Assembly: GCA_965248175.1 (NCBI GenBank)
Contig: OZ252093.1
Span: 186,001-250,000 of the forward strand
DNA from: VXPQ01 sp965248175
GTDB taxonomy: Bacteria > Bacteroidota > Rhodothermia > Rhodothermales > VXPQ01
DNA: 64,000 nt
Reading direction: 5' to 3'
Below, piece after piece: positions 52,452 to 62,068 of the stretch (position 1 is the first letter of the stretch; each line of letters starts with the position of its first letter). Under the pieces are notes generated by a model. The model worked only from the letters and a program-made list of their open reading frames with translations, had not been told where the DNA came from and made no database searches. The translations under genes were made by a program, and so were the position numbers.

Positions 52452-53210
52452 ATGAGCACATCCAGATCCGTAATGGTCTGCGACATCGGGCGGATGGACT
52501 ACCGGCCCGCCTGGGCATTGCAGCAGCGCATCCAGCATCGCCTCATTACGGCGAAGCGGCGCACCCCTCCGGAAACCATCCCCCATGTGTTCCTGTTCGT
52601 CGAACACCCGCCTGTCTACACGATCGGGAAAAGCGGCAATCGCCGGAACCTGCTCGTCTCCGAGGACCTGCTTCGACAACGGGGCGCCGAGTTCGTCGAG
52701 ATTGATCGGGGCGGAGACATCACCTACCACGGCCCGGGACAGATCGTAGGCTATCCCATATTGGATCTCGACCAATTCGTTGCCGACATACACAAGTACC
52801 TGCGCCTGATCGAACAAACCATCATCGACGCCTGCGCATCGTACGGCGTGCAAGGCGAGCGCATTGCAGGACGCACCGGGGTCTGGATCAATGCGGACGC
52901 CACAACAAGTCCAGGGGGCGAAATCGCCCGAAAAATATGCGCGATGGGCATACGGTGCAGTCGCTGGGTAACCATGCACGGGTTTGCCCTCAACGTGAGC
53001 ACCGACCTGAACTGGTTCTCGCACATCGTACCCTGCGGAATTTCGGATGGCAACGTAACGTCCCTTGAAAAGGAAACGGGGCGCCCTGTCGACCCGCAGG
53101 ATGTGAAGGAAAAGATCGTCCATCACTTTGCAAACCTGTTCGAGGCACAGGTTTACCACTTCAGTGGCATCGTCGCCAACGAATTTCTCGCCGATTTTCT
53201 TGAAGAGTAG
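52452..53210 (+). CDS. lipB: Octanoyltransferase LipB
   Basis: The 252-residue enzyme moves octanoyl from acyl-carrier protein onto lipoyl domains. Conserved parts are FLFVEHPPVYTIGKSG, EIDRGGDITYHGPGQIVGYP, AGRTGVWIN, the catalytic Lys in IARKICAMGIR, and the catalytic Cys in WFSHIVPCGISDGNVTSLEK. The ATG at 52452 (with GGAGG about 10 bases upstream) is preferred over an upstream codon at 52416. The insertion TTSPGGE before the Lys region is small. lipA is not in this window. The gene starts 41 bases after sprA and may be read from the same transcript. Confidence 0.94.
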   Translation: MSTSRSVMVCDIGRMDYRPAWALQQRIQHRLITAKRRTPPETIPHVFLFVEHPPVYTIGKSGNRRNLLVSEDLLRQRGAEFVEIDRGGDITYHGPGQIVGYPILDLDQFVADIHKYLRLIEQTIIDACASYGVQGERIAGRTGVWINADATTSPGGEIARKICAMGIRCSRWVTMHGFALNVSTDLNWFSHIVPCGISDGNVTSLEKETGRPVDPQDVKEKIVHHFANLFEAQVYHFSGIVANEFLADFLEE

Positions 53211-53306
53211 ACATCACGGCCCTGCTCACGGGATCATCTTTGGGTAATAGAGGGTACCGGGGCCCTATGAATCAAAGAAAGCAAACACACGCACGATTCC
53301 AGACAA

Positions 53307-53672
53307 ATGGCTGCAAATAAACCCTTCAATCTTGAACAATTCGTCCGCATACTGCTCGCAGAAACGCTCTTCTACGACGATGAGTACGGCGCAATAGGCA
53401 GCCTGAGCCTGATCGATACTCAAAAGAAGCGGGAATGCTTTATCGCTTCGTTCATGCCCGAAGATGGGGCGTTTGTGATCGAGGAGGCAACTGCCTGGGG
53501 GAAAGACGGGGAGGGGGAAGAAGCCATCGGCTACGAACTGGCCGTGGACAGCAAGGAGAACGCTTCCTTCAACTCGCCCGAGGAAGCCGCAGGCACCCTC
53601 CTCAAACTGGCGAAGCGGCACAACCTCCTGCCCGGTATCACCATCCTCTTCGAAGAGGACGAGATCACCTGA
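53307..53672 (+). CDS. Hypothetical acidic protein
   Basis: I recognise no family in this 121-residue soluble protein. It starts KPFNLEQFVRILLAETLFYD, has a central SLSLIDTQKKRECFIASFMP hairpin and an acidic C-terminal half (AIGYELAVDSKENASFNSPE, LKLAKRHNLLPGITILFEED). The alternation of strands and helices suggests a compact alpha/beta domain; no signal peptide or metal site is apparent. The neighbours are lipB and, convergently, rsfS, neither of which suggests a role. Confidence 0.55.
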   Translation: MAANKPFNLEQFVRILLAETLFYDDEYGAIGSLSLIDTQKKRECFIASFMPEDGAFVIEEATAWGKDGEGEEAIGYELAVDSKENASFNSPEEAAGTLLKLAKRHNLLPGITILFEEDEIT

Positions 53673-53722
53673 ACCTGTCAGAGAGCGCAGGCCCCGCTTC
53701 CGGCGGCATCACTCCGTGCGCC

Positions 53723-54133
53723 TTAGCCCACGCTCCCCGACGTGCGCTGGGCGCTCTCGTGCAGCAGCCCGGTCGGGCCCACATGCTTTCTTGGCGCATC
53801 GCCCCACAACCTTTCCAGGTCGTAAAATGCTCGCTTTTCAGGGCTGAACACGTGCGCCACCACATCCACATAGTCAAGCAAAACCCATTGCCAGGCATCG
53901 GCGCCTTCCATGTGCCAGGGTTTCTCGTCGCATTGCGTGCGCAGCCGCGCCCTTATTTCCTCAGCGACCGCTTTGACCTGTAGTTCCGAATCACCGGTAC
54001 CGATCACAAAATAATCGACGAAGCCGGCTACATCCCGCATGTCCATGACCTTGATATCCCGGGCCTTCTTGTCGAGCATGGCCTCCACGGCGTGCGCAAC
54101 CAGCGTGTACGAAGCTTCCAAATGCATACTCAT
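53723..54133 (-). CDS. rsfS: Ribosome silencing factor RsfS
   Basis: The 136-residue protein has the RsfS/Iojap pattern: AVEAMLDKKARDIKVMDMRD, VAGFVDYFVIGTGDSELQVK, VAEEIRARLRTQCDEKPWHM, and EGADAWQWVLLDYVDVVAHV. It binds uL14 on the large subunit and blocks subunit joining under starvation. Its start overlaps the stop of the upstream LytR_C gene by four bases (ATGA-type overlap), so the two are translationally coupled. The last 20 residues beyond the family core are Gly/Ser-rich and probably disordered. Confidence 0.93.
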   Translation of the reverse strand: MSMHLEASYTLVAHAVEAMLDKKARDIKVMDMRDVAGFVDYFVIGTGDSELQVKAVAEEIRARLRTQCDEKPWHMEGADAWQWVLLDYVDVVAHVFSPEKRAFYDLERLWGDAPRKHVGPTGLLHESAQRTSGSVG

Positions 54134-54552
54134 TCCTTGAAGGGGCGCAACGTTTCGTAGTCCAGGCCGATCACCACCGAAGCGTCCAGAAAATACTCCG
54201 AGCGAATATCCTGTTCGACCTGTTCAATACCCAGTTCCTCGGCCACTTTACGCGCCGTTTCAAGATTCCCGACCCGGTCAATCACCATGGAGCGGGGCAC
54301 ATCGAACGATTCGTAATCTCCCACCTCCACCACGTCATAGCCGTGCTCGCGCAGGAACAGCGTCATCACACCCGCCAGACCACCGATACCGCAGCCGTTG
54401 CGGACCTCGACCTGTATGATGTCCCTAACAGCTCCGTCTTCCTGATCGGGAAGGGTGGTAACCCGTGTCACGAAACTGTAGGCGAGCACGAGCACAAAGA
54501 GACCAAGTACAGCAATGGCCGCCCCCATGAAACGATTCTTCCAACGACCCAT
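54130..54552 (-). CDS. LytR C-terminal-domain membrane protein
   Basis: The 140-residue protein has one N-terminal span (FMGAAIAVLGLFVLVLAYSF) and a periplasmic LytR_C domain: IQVEVRNGCGIGGLAGVMTL, HGYDVVEVGDYESFDVPRSM, TARKVAEELGIEQ and SVVIGLDYETLRPF. LytR_C domains accompany LCP transferases in Gram-positives; in Bacteroidota-like genomes a stand-alone version often sits directly before rsfS. Its role is unknown. The extra Cys in NGCGIGG occurs in many relatives. Confidence 0.82.
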   Translation of the reverse strand: MGRWKNRFMGAAIAVLGLFVLVLAYSFVTRVTTLPDQEDGAVRDIIQVEVRNGCGIGGLAGVMTLFLREHGYDVVEVGDYESFDVPRSMVIDRVGNLETARKVAEELGIEQVEQDIRSEYFLDASVVIGLDYETLRPFKE

Positions 54553-54587
54553 AACCGGGCAATTAATCGAGGACGTAGCGGCCTTGC

Positions 54588-55193
54588 TCAGCGAAGATTA
54601 TCGTTCCAGAAAAGATCGTCGGCAGACCCAACGCGCATATACATCATGCCTCTGCCATAATAAGGCTGGTAACCGTACCCGAAGCCCGGGCCATATCCAT
54701 AACCGTACCTACCGTATCCTCCATATCCGTACGGGCTCATGTAGCTCCCATACGGGCTTTGCCGCACGGAAAAATGCAATTGCACCTTGTCGGACGGGCG
54801 ATACGCAATCTCCGCATTACGCAACAGGAACCGGCCTTGCATTCCCTGCGAGGCGCCCGGCATATTCGATCCCCCGAACGGCGAGAAGGCATAAGCCAGA
54901 TCAACCCGCCCCGCCAGTTTGCTGCTGAACTGGAAGCGCATGGTGTTGGTGTACATGCCGAGCGACGAACTAACGCCGCCGAACGAACCCATCGACATCT
55001 CGTACGAATGGCCCATCTGAAAATGCTGCGGACTGAAGAGCCGGTTCAGTGAAAAGGCCGGTCCGGACTGGGTATCATAGAGCTGCGACTGAACTTCCTG
55101 ATTATGCGCATCCTGCCGGAGCTGGGCCTGCGCAGGTACGGCTACGCCGAAAAATACGATCAACCAAAGAAGAAACAGCCTGTTTCGCATCAT
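54588..55193 (-). CDS. Secreted protein with Gly/Tyr-rich C-terminal region
   Basis: The 201-residue protein has a signal peptide (LFLLWLIVFFGVAVPAQA) and then alternating strands (SMGSFGGVSSSLGMYTNTMR, SSKLAGRVDLAYAFSPFGG, RNAEIAYRPSDKVQLHFSV) that look like part of a small beta barrel or sandwich. From about residue 148 it is Gly/Tyr-rich (YGYGGYGRYGYGYGPGFGYG). The end (MYMRVGSADDLFWNDNLR) is again ordered-looking. I do not recognise a family. Outer-membrane or surface localisation is likely. Confidence 0.6.
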   Translation of the reverse strand: MMRNRLFLLWLIVFFGVAVPAQAQLRQDAHNQEVQSQLYDTQSGPAFSLNRLFSPQHFQMGHSYEMSMGSFGGVSSSLGMYTNTMRFQFSSKLAGRVDLAYAFSPFGGSNMPGASQGMQGRFLLRNAEIAYRPSDKVQLHFSVRQSPYGSYMSPYGYGGYGRYGYGYGPGFGYGYQPYYGRGMMYMRVGSADDLFWNDNLR

Positions 55194-55372
55194 AACGAAA
55201 ACGGTTTGTGGCGCAGGGTCATGCGCTGCTGAACGAGTGCGACGGGAAGGTATGGTACGGAAACGCCCATTATACCTGAATAATAGACCTCCCGGAACTC
55301 TTTGTCAATACGAATCGATATCCCCGTACATTGAATATATTTAACGCAGTACATCCCCGACTATTGCACCCT

Positions 55373-56401
55373 ATGCCAAACGACTCACTCATACTGGGCG
55401 TCGAGAGTTCCTGCGATGATACGGCAGCCGCTGTCGTAGCGAACGGCAAGGTGCTTTCCAGCGAGATTGCCGCACAACAGGTTCACACCCGGTTCGGAGG
55501 AGTGGTGCCCGAACTCGCCTCGCGTGCACACCAGCGGCGAATCGTTCCGGTGGTTCGTACGGCTCTCCGAAAAGCCGGCGTCGCACCATCCGACCTCACC
55601 GCCGTGGCGGTAACCCGCGGGCCAGGCCTTGCCGGATCGCTGCTGGTTGGACTCGGCTTTGCCCGGGCGTATGCTTTCGGCCTGGGGGTGCCGGTGGTGG
55701 GAATCAATCATCTCGAAGGACATATCTGTTCTGCGTTGATCGGTCGGAGCCTGCCGGCGCATCCCTGGCTTTGCCTCATCGTCTCCGGCGGGCACACGCA
55801 ACTGGTGCTCGTAGAAGAGGGCCTTGCGCTTCGCATCCTCGGCACAACCCGCGACGACGCCGCAGGGGAGGCCTTCGACAAAGTGGCCCGGCTCCTTGAT
55901 CTCGGGTATCCGGGCGGCCCCGCCATCGACCGCCTCGCCGCACAGGGAGATCCTGCCTTCCATCGCTTTCCACGCGCCCGCCTCGACGGATACGATTTTT
56001 CGTTCAGCGGGCTGAAAACATCTGTACTCTACTACCTGAACGGGCTCGGCGAAAAAAAGCGCACGGCGCTCATGCAACGCCGCTTGCCGGATATGTGCGC
56101 TGCTTTCCAGGAAGCCATCGTGGATATGCTGATCGACGCCCTGCACCGCGCCATCGAAGAAACCGGCGTGCGCGACGTACATGTCGTCGGGGGCGTCTCC
56201 GCCAATGCAAGACTGAGACAGCGGGCGGAAGCACTGGGCGAAACATGCGGGGTACGCATTCACATCCCCCCGCCTGCATACTGCATAGACAATGCCGCCA
56301 TGATTGCCTTTGCTGCGCACATACGGCTTTCGATCGGGCAAACGGACCCGCCAGGCAACCCTGTAGCGGAACCGAACCTTCCCCTTGCAACGTTTGCGTA
56401 G
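55373..56401 (+). CDS. tsaD: tRNA t6A37 threonylcarbamoyltransferase TsaD
   Basis: The 342-residue metalloenzyme transfers the threonylcarbamoyl group onto A37 of tRNA together with TsaB and TsaE. LILGVESSCDDTAAAVVANG opens the ASKHA fold; the metal-binding HxxxH is in VVGINHLEGHICSALIG, with a second ligand region at LIVSGGHTQLVLVEE and the Asp in the closing PPPAYCIDNAAMIAFAAHIR. The RDDAAGEAFDKVARLLDLGYP and FSFSGLKTSVLYYL segments are also typical. The ATG at 55373 immediately precedes the first strand. The chorismate mutase gene follows by 59 bases. Confidence 0.95.
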   Translation: MPNDSLILGVESSCDDTAAAVVANGKVLSSEIAAQQVHTRFGGVVPELASRAHQRRIVPVVRTALRKAGVAPSDLTAVAVTRGPGLAGSLLVGLGFARAYAFGLGVPVVGINHLEGHICSALIGRSLPAHPWLCLIVSGGHTQLVLVEEGLALRILGTTRDDAAGEAFDKVARLLDLGYPGGPAIDRLAAQGDPAFHRFPRARLDGYDFSFSGLKTSVLYYLNGLGEKKRTALMQRRLPDMCAAFQEAIVDMLIDALHRAIEETGVRDVHVVGGVSANARLRQRAEALGETCGVRIHIPPPAYCIDNAAMIAFAAHIRLSIGQTDPPGNPVAEPNLPLATFA

Positions 56402-56460
56402 CGAGGGATCGCCCGAAACACATTCCCTTCCGAGATTTCACGCAACCGCAGTACCTTCCC

Positions 56461-56850
56461 ATGCCCTCCGGATCGAAGCCGCCGGAAAGCCTGCTGCAGG
56501 CCATGCAGGATCTGATGGATCATTTCGGCGAGGACGCTCCCGGCATACCGGCGCGTCCGTCCGAAAACGACATGACGCCCTGGCGGCAACGCATAGATGT
56601 CCTGGACCGCATCATGCTGCTCGTGATGAACGAGCGGGTGCAATGCGCGAACGCCATCGGCGCAATAAAGAAAAAAATGGGATTGCCGGTGTATTTCCCG
56701 GAACGGGAAGCCGAAGTCATCCGCAATGTCGTGGCCGGGAACAAGGGCCTGTTGTCCGACGCCGCCGTACGAAGACTGTTCGAGCGGGTAATCGATGAAA
56801 CCCGCTCGCTCGAACGACACAAGTACGAAGATCGGGGCGAAAGCGAATAA
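56461..56850 (+). CDS. Chorismate mutase (AroQ-type helical domain)
   Basis: The 129-residue protein has an N-terminal extension of about 35 residues and then the three-helix chorismate mutase core: PWRQRIDVLDRIMLLVMNER, VQCANAIGAIKKKMGLPVYF, PEREAEVIRNVVAGNKGLLS and AAVRRLFERVIDETRSLERH. The invariant Arg, Lys and Glu of the AroQ active site are recognisable. It would convert chorismate to prephenate for Phe/Tyr synthesis. It is not fused to prephenate dehydratase or DAHP synthase. The window also has aroQ-type dehydroquinase at 62069. Confidence 0.88.
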   Translation: MPSGSKPPESLLQAMQDLMDHFGEDAPGIPARPSENDMTPWRQRIDVLDRIMLLVMNERVQCANAIGAIKKKMGLPVYFPEREAEVIRNVVAGNKGLLSDAAVRRLFERVIDETRSLERHKYEDRGESE

Positions 56851-57092
56851 CGCCGGGCAGAGACGCCGCCACGTGCCCTTTCAATGAATAATGCAAGGCG
56901 GCGCGGGGTGCGCCCATGTACAGGGAACGCAGGACCCGAAACCCACCTGCGAACAGGTAGAATACAACGCGTTCAGGTTGACTAAAATACGCACCCCGCG
57001 CCACCATACAGCGATGCAATAACCGCGAAAACCACACGAAACAATACCCCCGGATAACCGGAAGCAGGGATTCGTCTTGTTGCTCGCCGTAA

Positions 57093-59678
57093 TTATTTCA
57101 ATAGCACCATGTGCCGGGACAGCATGTGCGCGCCCGTTTCGAGCACATAGACGTACACGCCGCTGGCCCACCCCGATGCATCCAGCTGCACTTCATGCTC
57201 GCCCGCCGGGCGCAGACCGTCCACCGGCATAGCCACCTTCTGCCCCAGCAGGTTGTACACGGACAGCCGGACTTGTGCAGAAGTCGGCTGCGCCCAGGAA
57301 ATCGACGTGGCCGGGTTGAACGGGTTCGGATAGTTCTGCGCCAGACTTACGCCGGATGGGAGTTCCGCCGGATCGTCCGTGGAGGTAGGGCCGCCCAGAG
57401 GAGTAAGGAACCGGGCGCGGATGGGAAACACCTGCTTATCCAGCGATAACCACTCGTCCTCATCGTTGTTCGGATCGCAGCCGCCTCCCTCCTTGCGGCA
57501 CAACCGAAGTCCCGCCAGAGCGCGCCATTGCGTAGCGTCGGGGCCATCGCCAATTTCGCTGTACAAATACGCCAGGGTATCCTCTACAGTGCTTTGCGCC
57601 AGCGTGGGAGAAAGGTAATTGACATCGGTTCCCTTGTTGGCAAGGCCGATAAAAACCCGATCCGGAAGCGTCGAAAGCGCCTCCTCGTCCGCAGGGAAGT
57701 TAACCCTCAGGAACGAATACGTGGAGGGCGCGGGGGAGTTACCGAAAGCAATGTGCGACGCATCGGGGTTCTCGTCCACATCCAGGCTGTAGAGCTCGTC
57801 GCCCGGCAAGCCGTCGCCGTCCACATTCCATACCTTGAGGGTGAAATCGCGGGGCGCGCCCACAGGAACCGTCGTGTTGCCGTATTGGTTGTCGTATACC
57901 GGCGCTACGAAGACGGCGGCCAGACGGCTATCGGCGGGTACGTCGTATCGCTGGGCCATGATGTCCTCGGCGTTCCCTCCAAGGAATACCCTGTCCTCGT
58001 TTTTGCCGGTTTCGTAGACCACGGTGGTCACGTCGAACGCGGCGCCACCCCAGGTCGCGGTAATGTCGAGTCTGATGGATGGGCCGTCGAACTGCTCCAA
58101 CGGTCGGGTATGCGCAATAAGGAGCGTCACGTGCGCATAATCTCCGGAGACTTCGTACGTTTGCGTATCGGGATCGAGGTCCACGAGTTGCTTCGCCCCC
58201 GCTTCCGTTTCGGTGAACAGCCGCAGCGACAGGTTGGAGCGGTTGCGTGCACCCGCGGCTTTCGCATACCCGCCGCCTGCAGCAATCCGGGCGTCCGTTC
58301 CTCCGCCTCCTGTATCCTCGAAATCACTGATCTCCAGCGCGAGGTTCGTGACGTTCTCCCAAGTCAGATACTCGACAGCCCCACTCGACACGTTTACCGT
58401 GGTTTCCCACGGCACCGCCTCGATCTGGGTATCCACCAACTCAGTAGATACCGCCTTCACGCCCTGCCGGTAAGGAGATTTGTACGCATATTTTGCATCG
58501 ACCCCGGTGTCGTTAACGAAATTCGCGGTATGGAAATCCGCCACAATAGCCGCCGTGTTAAGGTCGTAGTCGCCCAGGATCAGGTCGTAACCATACGTGC
58601 CGGTGAGATATGAACCAATCGGGCAATAATTGGCGCCTGAGGGGCATCGCGCGCGCACGATCGACCCGGTGGCTTCCGGTCCGATCCGATCCGCAATGTA
58701 GGAGGTGTAGAGCCCTGATCGCTGGTAATCGTTGTCAACCTGTCGGATCGTTCCCTGACTACGCCAGGTGAGTAACCGAACACGAATTTCCTCTGGATCG
58801 TTCAGATACCGGATGGAGCGGGGCGGAAACCCGTTCAGCAGTTCCGCCCATTCCGACATCCCTTCGTTGATGAAGCTCAACTCGCCGCTTCCTGACCAAT
58901 ATGCATGATGGATCAGATGCTGGTACTCATGCGCAATGATGCCGCCGAGTCGAGGGATGCCGCGGGATATTCCCTGGGGCAGGTCTATATAAAGGATATT
59001 GGCTGCATTGCCCTCGCCAGGATCCGGATTCGGATTGAGATCTTGTCTCGTGACGTAGCCGAGCACACAGCAATCGTCAGTGCCCTCTTCGATATCGAAA
59101 AGGAGAACATCGACCTTTCCGTCCGCATCGGGAGAATCCGGAGGATCGCCGAAAATATAGTTGTTGTTTTTAACGATTCCTTCCCCCGGGCGCCAGGATT
59201 CCCCAGGCGTCTCGGAAAGGACATAGGCTGTAATCTGCGTGAGTTGATTCTCGTTGACGGTTCCTTGCTCTTGCTGATCATTGGAGATCCAGAGATTGGC
59301 GACATCGCTCTCGTTCACCAGCGTAAATGTGAGGGTTTCCCAGGTGGATATATCCCTGGTGAGCCCGGTAAGCACATTAAACTCTTTCTCGGAGCCGATC
59401 TCATAGGATACCGCGGTCTTTGCAACAGGCAGCAAGCCAAGGGCTTTCGCTTCATGATATGCCTGCAATGCGGCTACGGCCTCCGGCATGCGGGCCAGCC
59501 GGTCCGTCACGTGGATGACGCGCATCCCGTCGTCCGCCGACAGGGCAGGGTCTTCCTCGATGGCAGGCGGTTGCATGATTTCAAGCCTGCCCGAAGACTG
59601 GGCAAACGCAGGCGATACGGCAGGGAGCAAGACCAGGCACAGAACCGGGACGAGACAACGGGGAAGGTGTTTAATCAT
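57093..59678 (-). CDS. Secreted zinc metalloprotease-like protein with T9SS type A sorting domain
   Basis: The 861-residue protein has a signal peptide (VLCLVLLPAVSPAFA), a protease-like domain with the zinc motif HEYQH in LGGIIAHEYQHLIHHAYWSG and a downstream Glu (INEGMSEWAELL), beta-sandwich segments, and a C-terminal T9SS type A domain (SLAQNYPNPFNPATSISWAQ, then VRLSVYNLLGQKV and VYVYVLETG). The HExxH plus nearby Glu fits a gluzincin-type metallopeptidase related to hyicolysin or immune inhibitor A-type enzymes; I cannot be more exact. The CTD marks it as SprA-dependent cargo. The ATG at 59678 is chosen for the signal peptide; an open frame continues upstream without similarity. Confidence 0.82.
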   Translation of the reverse strand: MIKHLPRCLVPVLCLVLLPAVSPAFAQSSGRLEIMQPPAIEEDPALSADDGMRVIHVTDRLARMPEAVAALQAYHEAKALGLLPVAKTAVSYEIGSEKEFNVLTGLTRDISTWETLTFTLVNESDVANLWISNDQQEQGTVNENQLTQITAYVLSETPGESWRPGEGIVKNNNYIFGDPPDSPDADGKVDVLLFDIEEGTDDCCVLGYVTRQDLNPNPDPGEGNAANILYIDLPQGISRGIPRLGGIIAHEYQHLIHHAYWSGSGELSFINEGMSEWAELLNGFPPRSIRYLNDPEEIRVRLLTWRSQGTIRQVDNDYQRSGLYTSYIADRIGPEATGSIVRARCPSGANYCPIGSYLTGTYGYDLILGDYDLNTAAIVADFHTANFVNDTGVDAKYAYKSPYRQGVKAVSTELVDTQIEAVPWETTVNVSSGAVEYLTWENVTNLALEISDFEDTGGGGTDARIAAGGGYAKAAGARNRSNLSLRLFTETEAGAKQLVDLDPDTQTYEVSGDYAHVTLLIAHTRPLEQFDGPSIRLDITATWGGAAFDVTTVVYETGKNEDRVFLGGNAEDIMAQRYDVPADSRLAAVFVAPVYDNQYGNTTVPVGAPRDFTLKVWNVDGDGLPGDELYSLDVDENPDASHIAFGNSPAPSTYSFLRVNFPADEEALSTLPDRVFIGLANKGTDVNYLSPTLAQSTVEDTLAYLYSEIGDGPDATQWRALAGLRLCRKEGGGCDPNNDEDEWLSLDKQVFPIRARFLTPLGGPTSTDDPAELPSGVSLAQNYPNPFNPATSISWAQPTSAQVRLSVYNLLGQKVAMPVDGLRPAGEHEVQLDASGWASGVYVYVLETGAHMLSRHMVLLK

Positions 59679-59823
59679 CGGAATGCGAGGTGAGTGCCTG
59701 TGAAGATGAGGGATAACCGGATGGCGATGGCCATATGGCCGGGGTCTCGGATCAGGTATGATGCGTATCTCGTAACATAAGTGGGTGAAAATCCGTAAAC
59801 ATATCCCCCTCCCTTTTAGCGAA

Positions 59824-60234
59824 ATGTACTTCAGCCATACCTTTCGGGAACGACTGCGAACGAGGCCGCCTGGCGCAGACAACACATGCCGGGCGTGCAG
59901 TACCCGCCTGCTCCGAAAATACGCGTTTTTTGCGTATGCGGCATTTTTTATATTCATCTGCTTTTCTTCTTGCGCCACAGACCGCGTATCCAGCGCAGAC
60001 ACCATCACGGTGGAAGGCATGGTCACTGTGCGCGGCAACGAGCCCTTTGCCGCCTATATCCTTGAGACGCCGGATCGCAATACGTATGTCCTTGTCTTTT
60101 CGAACACCGAAGAAATTCCCGCCCCGGAAACGCCCGCTCGCCTGCGCGTAACGGGCCGGCTTTATCTCGCGGAGTGGGAGGGACAATCCTATACGCATAT
60201 CGAAGTCCATGCGTACGAAGAACCCCTGGAGTAG
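59824..60234 (+). CDS. Small lipoprotein with OB-fold-like domain
   Basis: The 136-residue protein has a long basic N-terminus, a hydrophobic stretch (YAAFFIFICFSSC) ending in a lipobox-like FSSC, and a compact beta-rich domain: DTITVEGMVTVRGNEPFAAY, TYVLVFSNTEEIP, and ARLRVTGRLYLAEWEGQSYT followed by HIEVHAYEE. The order of five strands resembles an OB-fold, like the protein at 26407. Starts at 59785 and 59824 are both possible; the second gives the more normal signal length. It is divergent from the T9SS protease gene. Function unknown. Confidence 0.62.
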   Translation: MYFSHTFRERLRTRPPGADNTCRACSTRLLRKYAFFAYAAFFIFICFSSCATDRVSSADTITVEGMVTVRGNEPFAAYILETPDRNTYVLVFSNTEEIPAPETPARLRVTGRLYLAEWEGQSYTHIEVHAYEEPLE

Positions 60235-60320
60235 CCCCCGTTCGACCGGAAGGGGTGTGCATCCCGGTCCAGGCGCTGGTCACGCACAAAGCAAAAAAGA
60301 TACCGAAGTCTCGCGTCCGG

Positions 60321-62063
60321 TTATCCGTCCTTTTTCCTGCGCTTGACAAACTGTCCGAGCAGGGGATCCATTTCAGGGGCGCGTTGCAAGAACGAGGCGC
60401 CGAGATACCCTGCCGCATACGCCGATACCACGATCAGCGCTTCGACAGCGATGTGCATGTCGGGAAGAAGCCACCATATGACCCCTGCAGGTACCGCAGC
60501 AGCCAGCGCCGTCGCCGTCATACGCTGCACACCCGCCCAGGGCAGACGGAAGGTGGGTATCATAGCCCCCATGGATTTTTGGAGACGCCATAGTTCGATC
60601 CATGCGCCTGCAGTCGCGCCAACGGCCAGTCCGAGACTGCCCAGATACAGCGTACGGCCGCCTACGTCAGAACCCGCAACATCCCCGACGGCAATCCCGT
60701 CCAGCAGGAGCATCGCCGGGACAGCCACGACAGTCGACACGACGACACGCACTACGGCAATGCGGGCCGGCGTTCGTGTATTCTTGCGTGCATAGAACGC
60801 GTTTTGCAGCAGGCGGGACATGGCAGTGGCAAGCAATCCCAGTGAATACCCGGCCAGCACCAGATAGACGAGCCAGGCATCCTCGGAGCCAAACTCCCCG
60901 GTGCGAAAAAGCGCCCCGACGATGAGCAGGCCAAACGCAAGGTACCCGATGCATGTGGGTATCGTCAGAAACAACATCTGGTTTATGGACCGGCCCAGGC
61001 GATGCATGAACGCTTCGGTTTTCCCCGAGCCGAAGCGCGAAAGCTCGGGCAATTCGGACGCAGCCACGGACATGCCGAAAAGGCTTATCGGCAGGATGTA
61101 CAACATCTGCGCCGGCCGCAGCGACGATACGGCGCCGGCTGCCAGGCAGGAAGCCAGCAAAAGATCGAGATAAGAGGACAATTGGTAGACGCCCCGTCCA
61201 GCCACCGCAGGTCCGAAGGCGCGTATCGCCTCCTTGACCCCTGCGACCTTCGCAGAAAAGGCGAGCCGGAAGCCGCGAAGTATCCGGAACACGAAGGGCG
61301 CCTGCACTGCGAACTGCAGCAAACCGCCCAGAAAAGCACCATAGAAAGCAGCGAACAACAGATCGGTCTGTCCATCCGGTTGTAAGCTCGTCGCCGGCTC
61401 CAGTACCATACGCGCACCGACGATCAGGGCGCCGATGATGGCCGCATTCCACAGAACGGGAGCGAAGTAGGGTAAGAAAAACCGGCGATGGCTATTGAGT
61501 ATCCCCAGACACCATGCCGCCAGCACCAGCACACCCGTCATCGGAAATATGATCCGCACCGCCTGTACGGCCAGTTCGAACCGGTTGATCGGCAGTTCCC
61601 CCGCAGCCACTGCGACAGCGTCGTCCCGGAAACCAACCGCGAAAATCGTCACGATCGGCTCTGCAAGCAGTATACCCACCAGACTCAGCCCGGCTGTAAG
61701 GGCAAGCAACAAGCCGAAGACCGCACCGGCAAAACGGCCCGCCTCCCGTTCACGCCCCTCCTCGATCATCTTCGAGTAGATGGGAATGAACGCTGCCGAG
61801 ATAGTGCCTTCTCCCAACAGGTTTTGCAGCAGGTTCGGGCCCCGGAACGCTACCTGAAAAACATCGGCGTGCGCACCCAGCCCGAAGAAATGAGCAACCA
61901 CCCGCTCCCGCACGAACCCGAAGATGCGGCTCGTAAGAATACCGGCGCCGACGACGCCGGCAGCATTCCTGCGCGGTTGCGTCGGCGTCCTGCCGCGTCC
62001 TTTCTGGACTTCCCGAACCTCCGGCTCGGGATTTTCTGCCGGTTCGAGGGAAACATCGCTCAT
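60321..62063 (-). CDS. murJ: Lipid II flippase MurJ
   Basis: The 580-residue, multi-span MviN/MurJ protein has the N-terminal signature AGILTSRIFGFVRERVVAHF and GPNLLQNLLGEGTISAAFIP. Later spans include ELSRFGSGKTEAFMHRLGRS with the adjacent AFGLLIVGALFRTGEFGSED segment, in which charged residues line the central cavity in the family. It would flip lipid-linked peptidoglycan precursor to the periplasm. A 40-residue acidic/basic leader precedes the first span. It ends near a short convergent gap with the OB-fold lipoprotein. aroQ lies five bases upstream on the same strand, so the two are co-transcribed. Confidence 0.93.
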   Translation of the reverse strand: MSDVSLEPAENPEPEVREVQKGRGRTPTQPRRNAAGVVGAGILTSRIFGFVRERVVAHFFGLGAHADVFQVAFRGPNLLQNLLGEGTISAAFIPIYSKMIEEGREREAGRFAGAVFGLLLALTAGLSLVGILLAEPIVTIFAVGFRDDAVAVAAGELPINRFELAVQAVRIIFPMTGVLVLAAWCLGILNSHRRFFLPYFAPVLWNAAIIGALIVGARMVLEPATSLQPDGQTDLLFAAFYGAFLGGLLQFAVQAPFVFRILRGFRLAFSAKVAGVKEAIRAFGPAVAGRGVYQLSSYLDLLLASCLAAGAVSSLRPAQMLYILPISLFGMSVAASELPELSRFGSGKTEAFMHRLGRSINQMLFLTIPTCIGYLAFGLLIVGALFRTGEFGSEDAWLVYLVLAGYSLGLLATAMSRLLQNAFYARKNTRTPARIAVVRVVVSTVVAVPAMLLLDGIAVGDVAGSDVGGRTLYLGSLGLAVGATAGAWIELWRLQKSMGAMIPTFRLPWAGVQRMTATALAAAVPAGVIWWLLPDMHIAVEALIVVSAYAAGYLGASFLQRAPEMDPLLGQFVKRRKKDG

Positions 62064-62068
62064 GTGCG

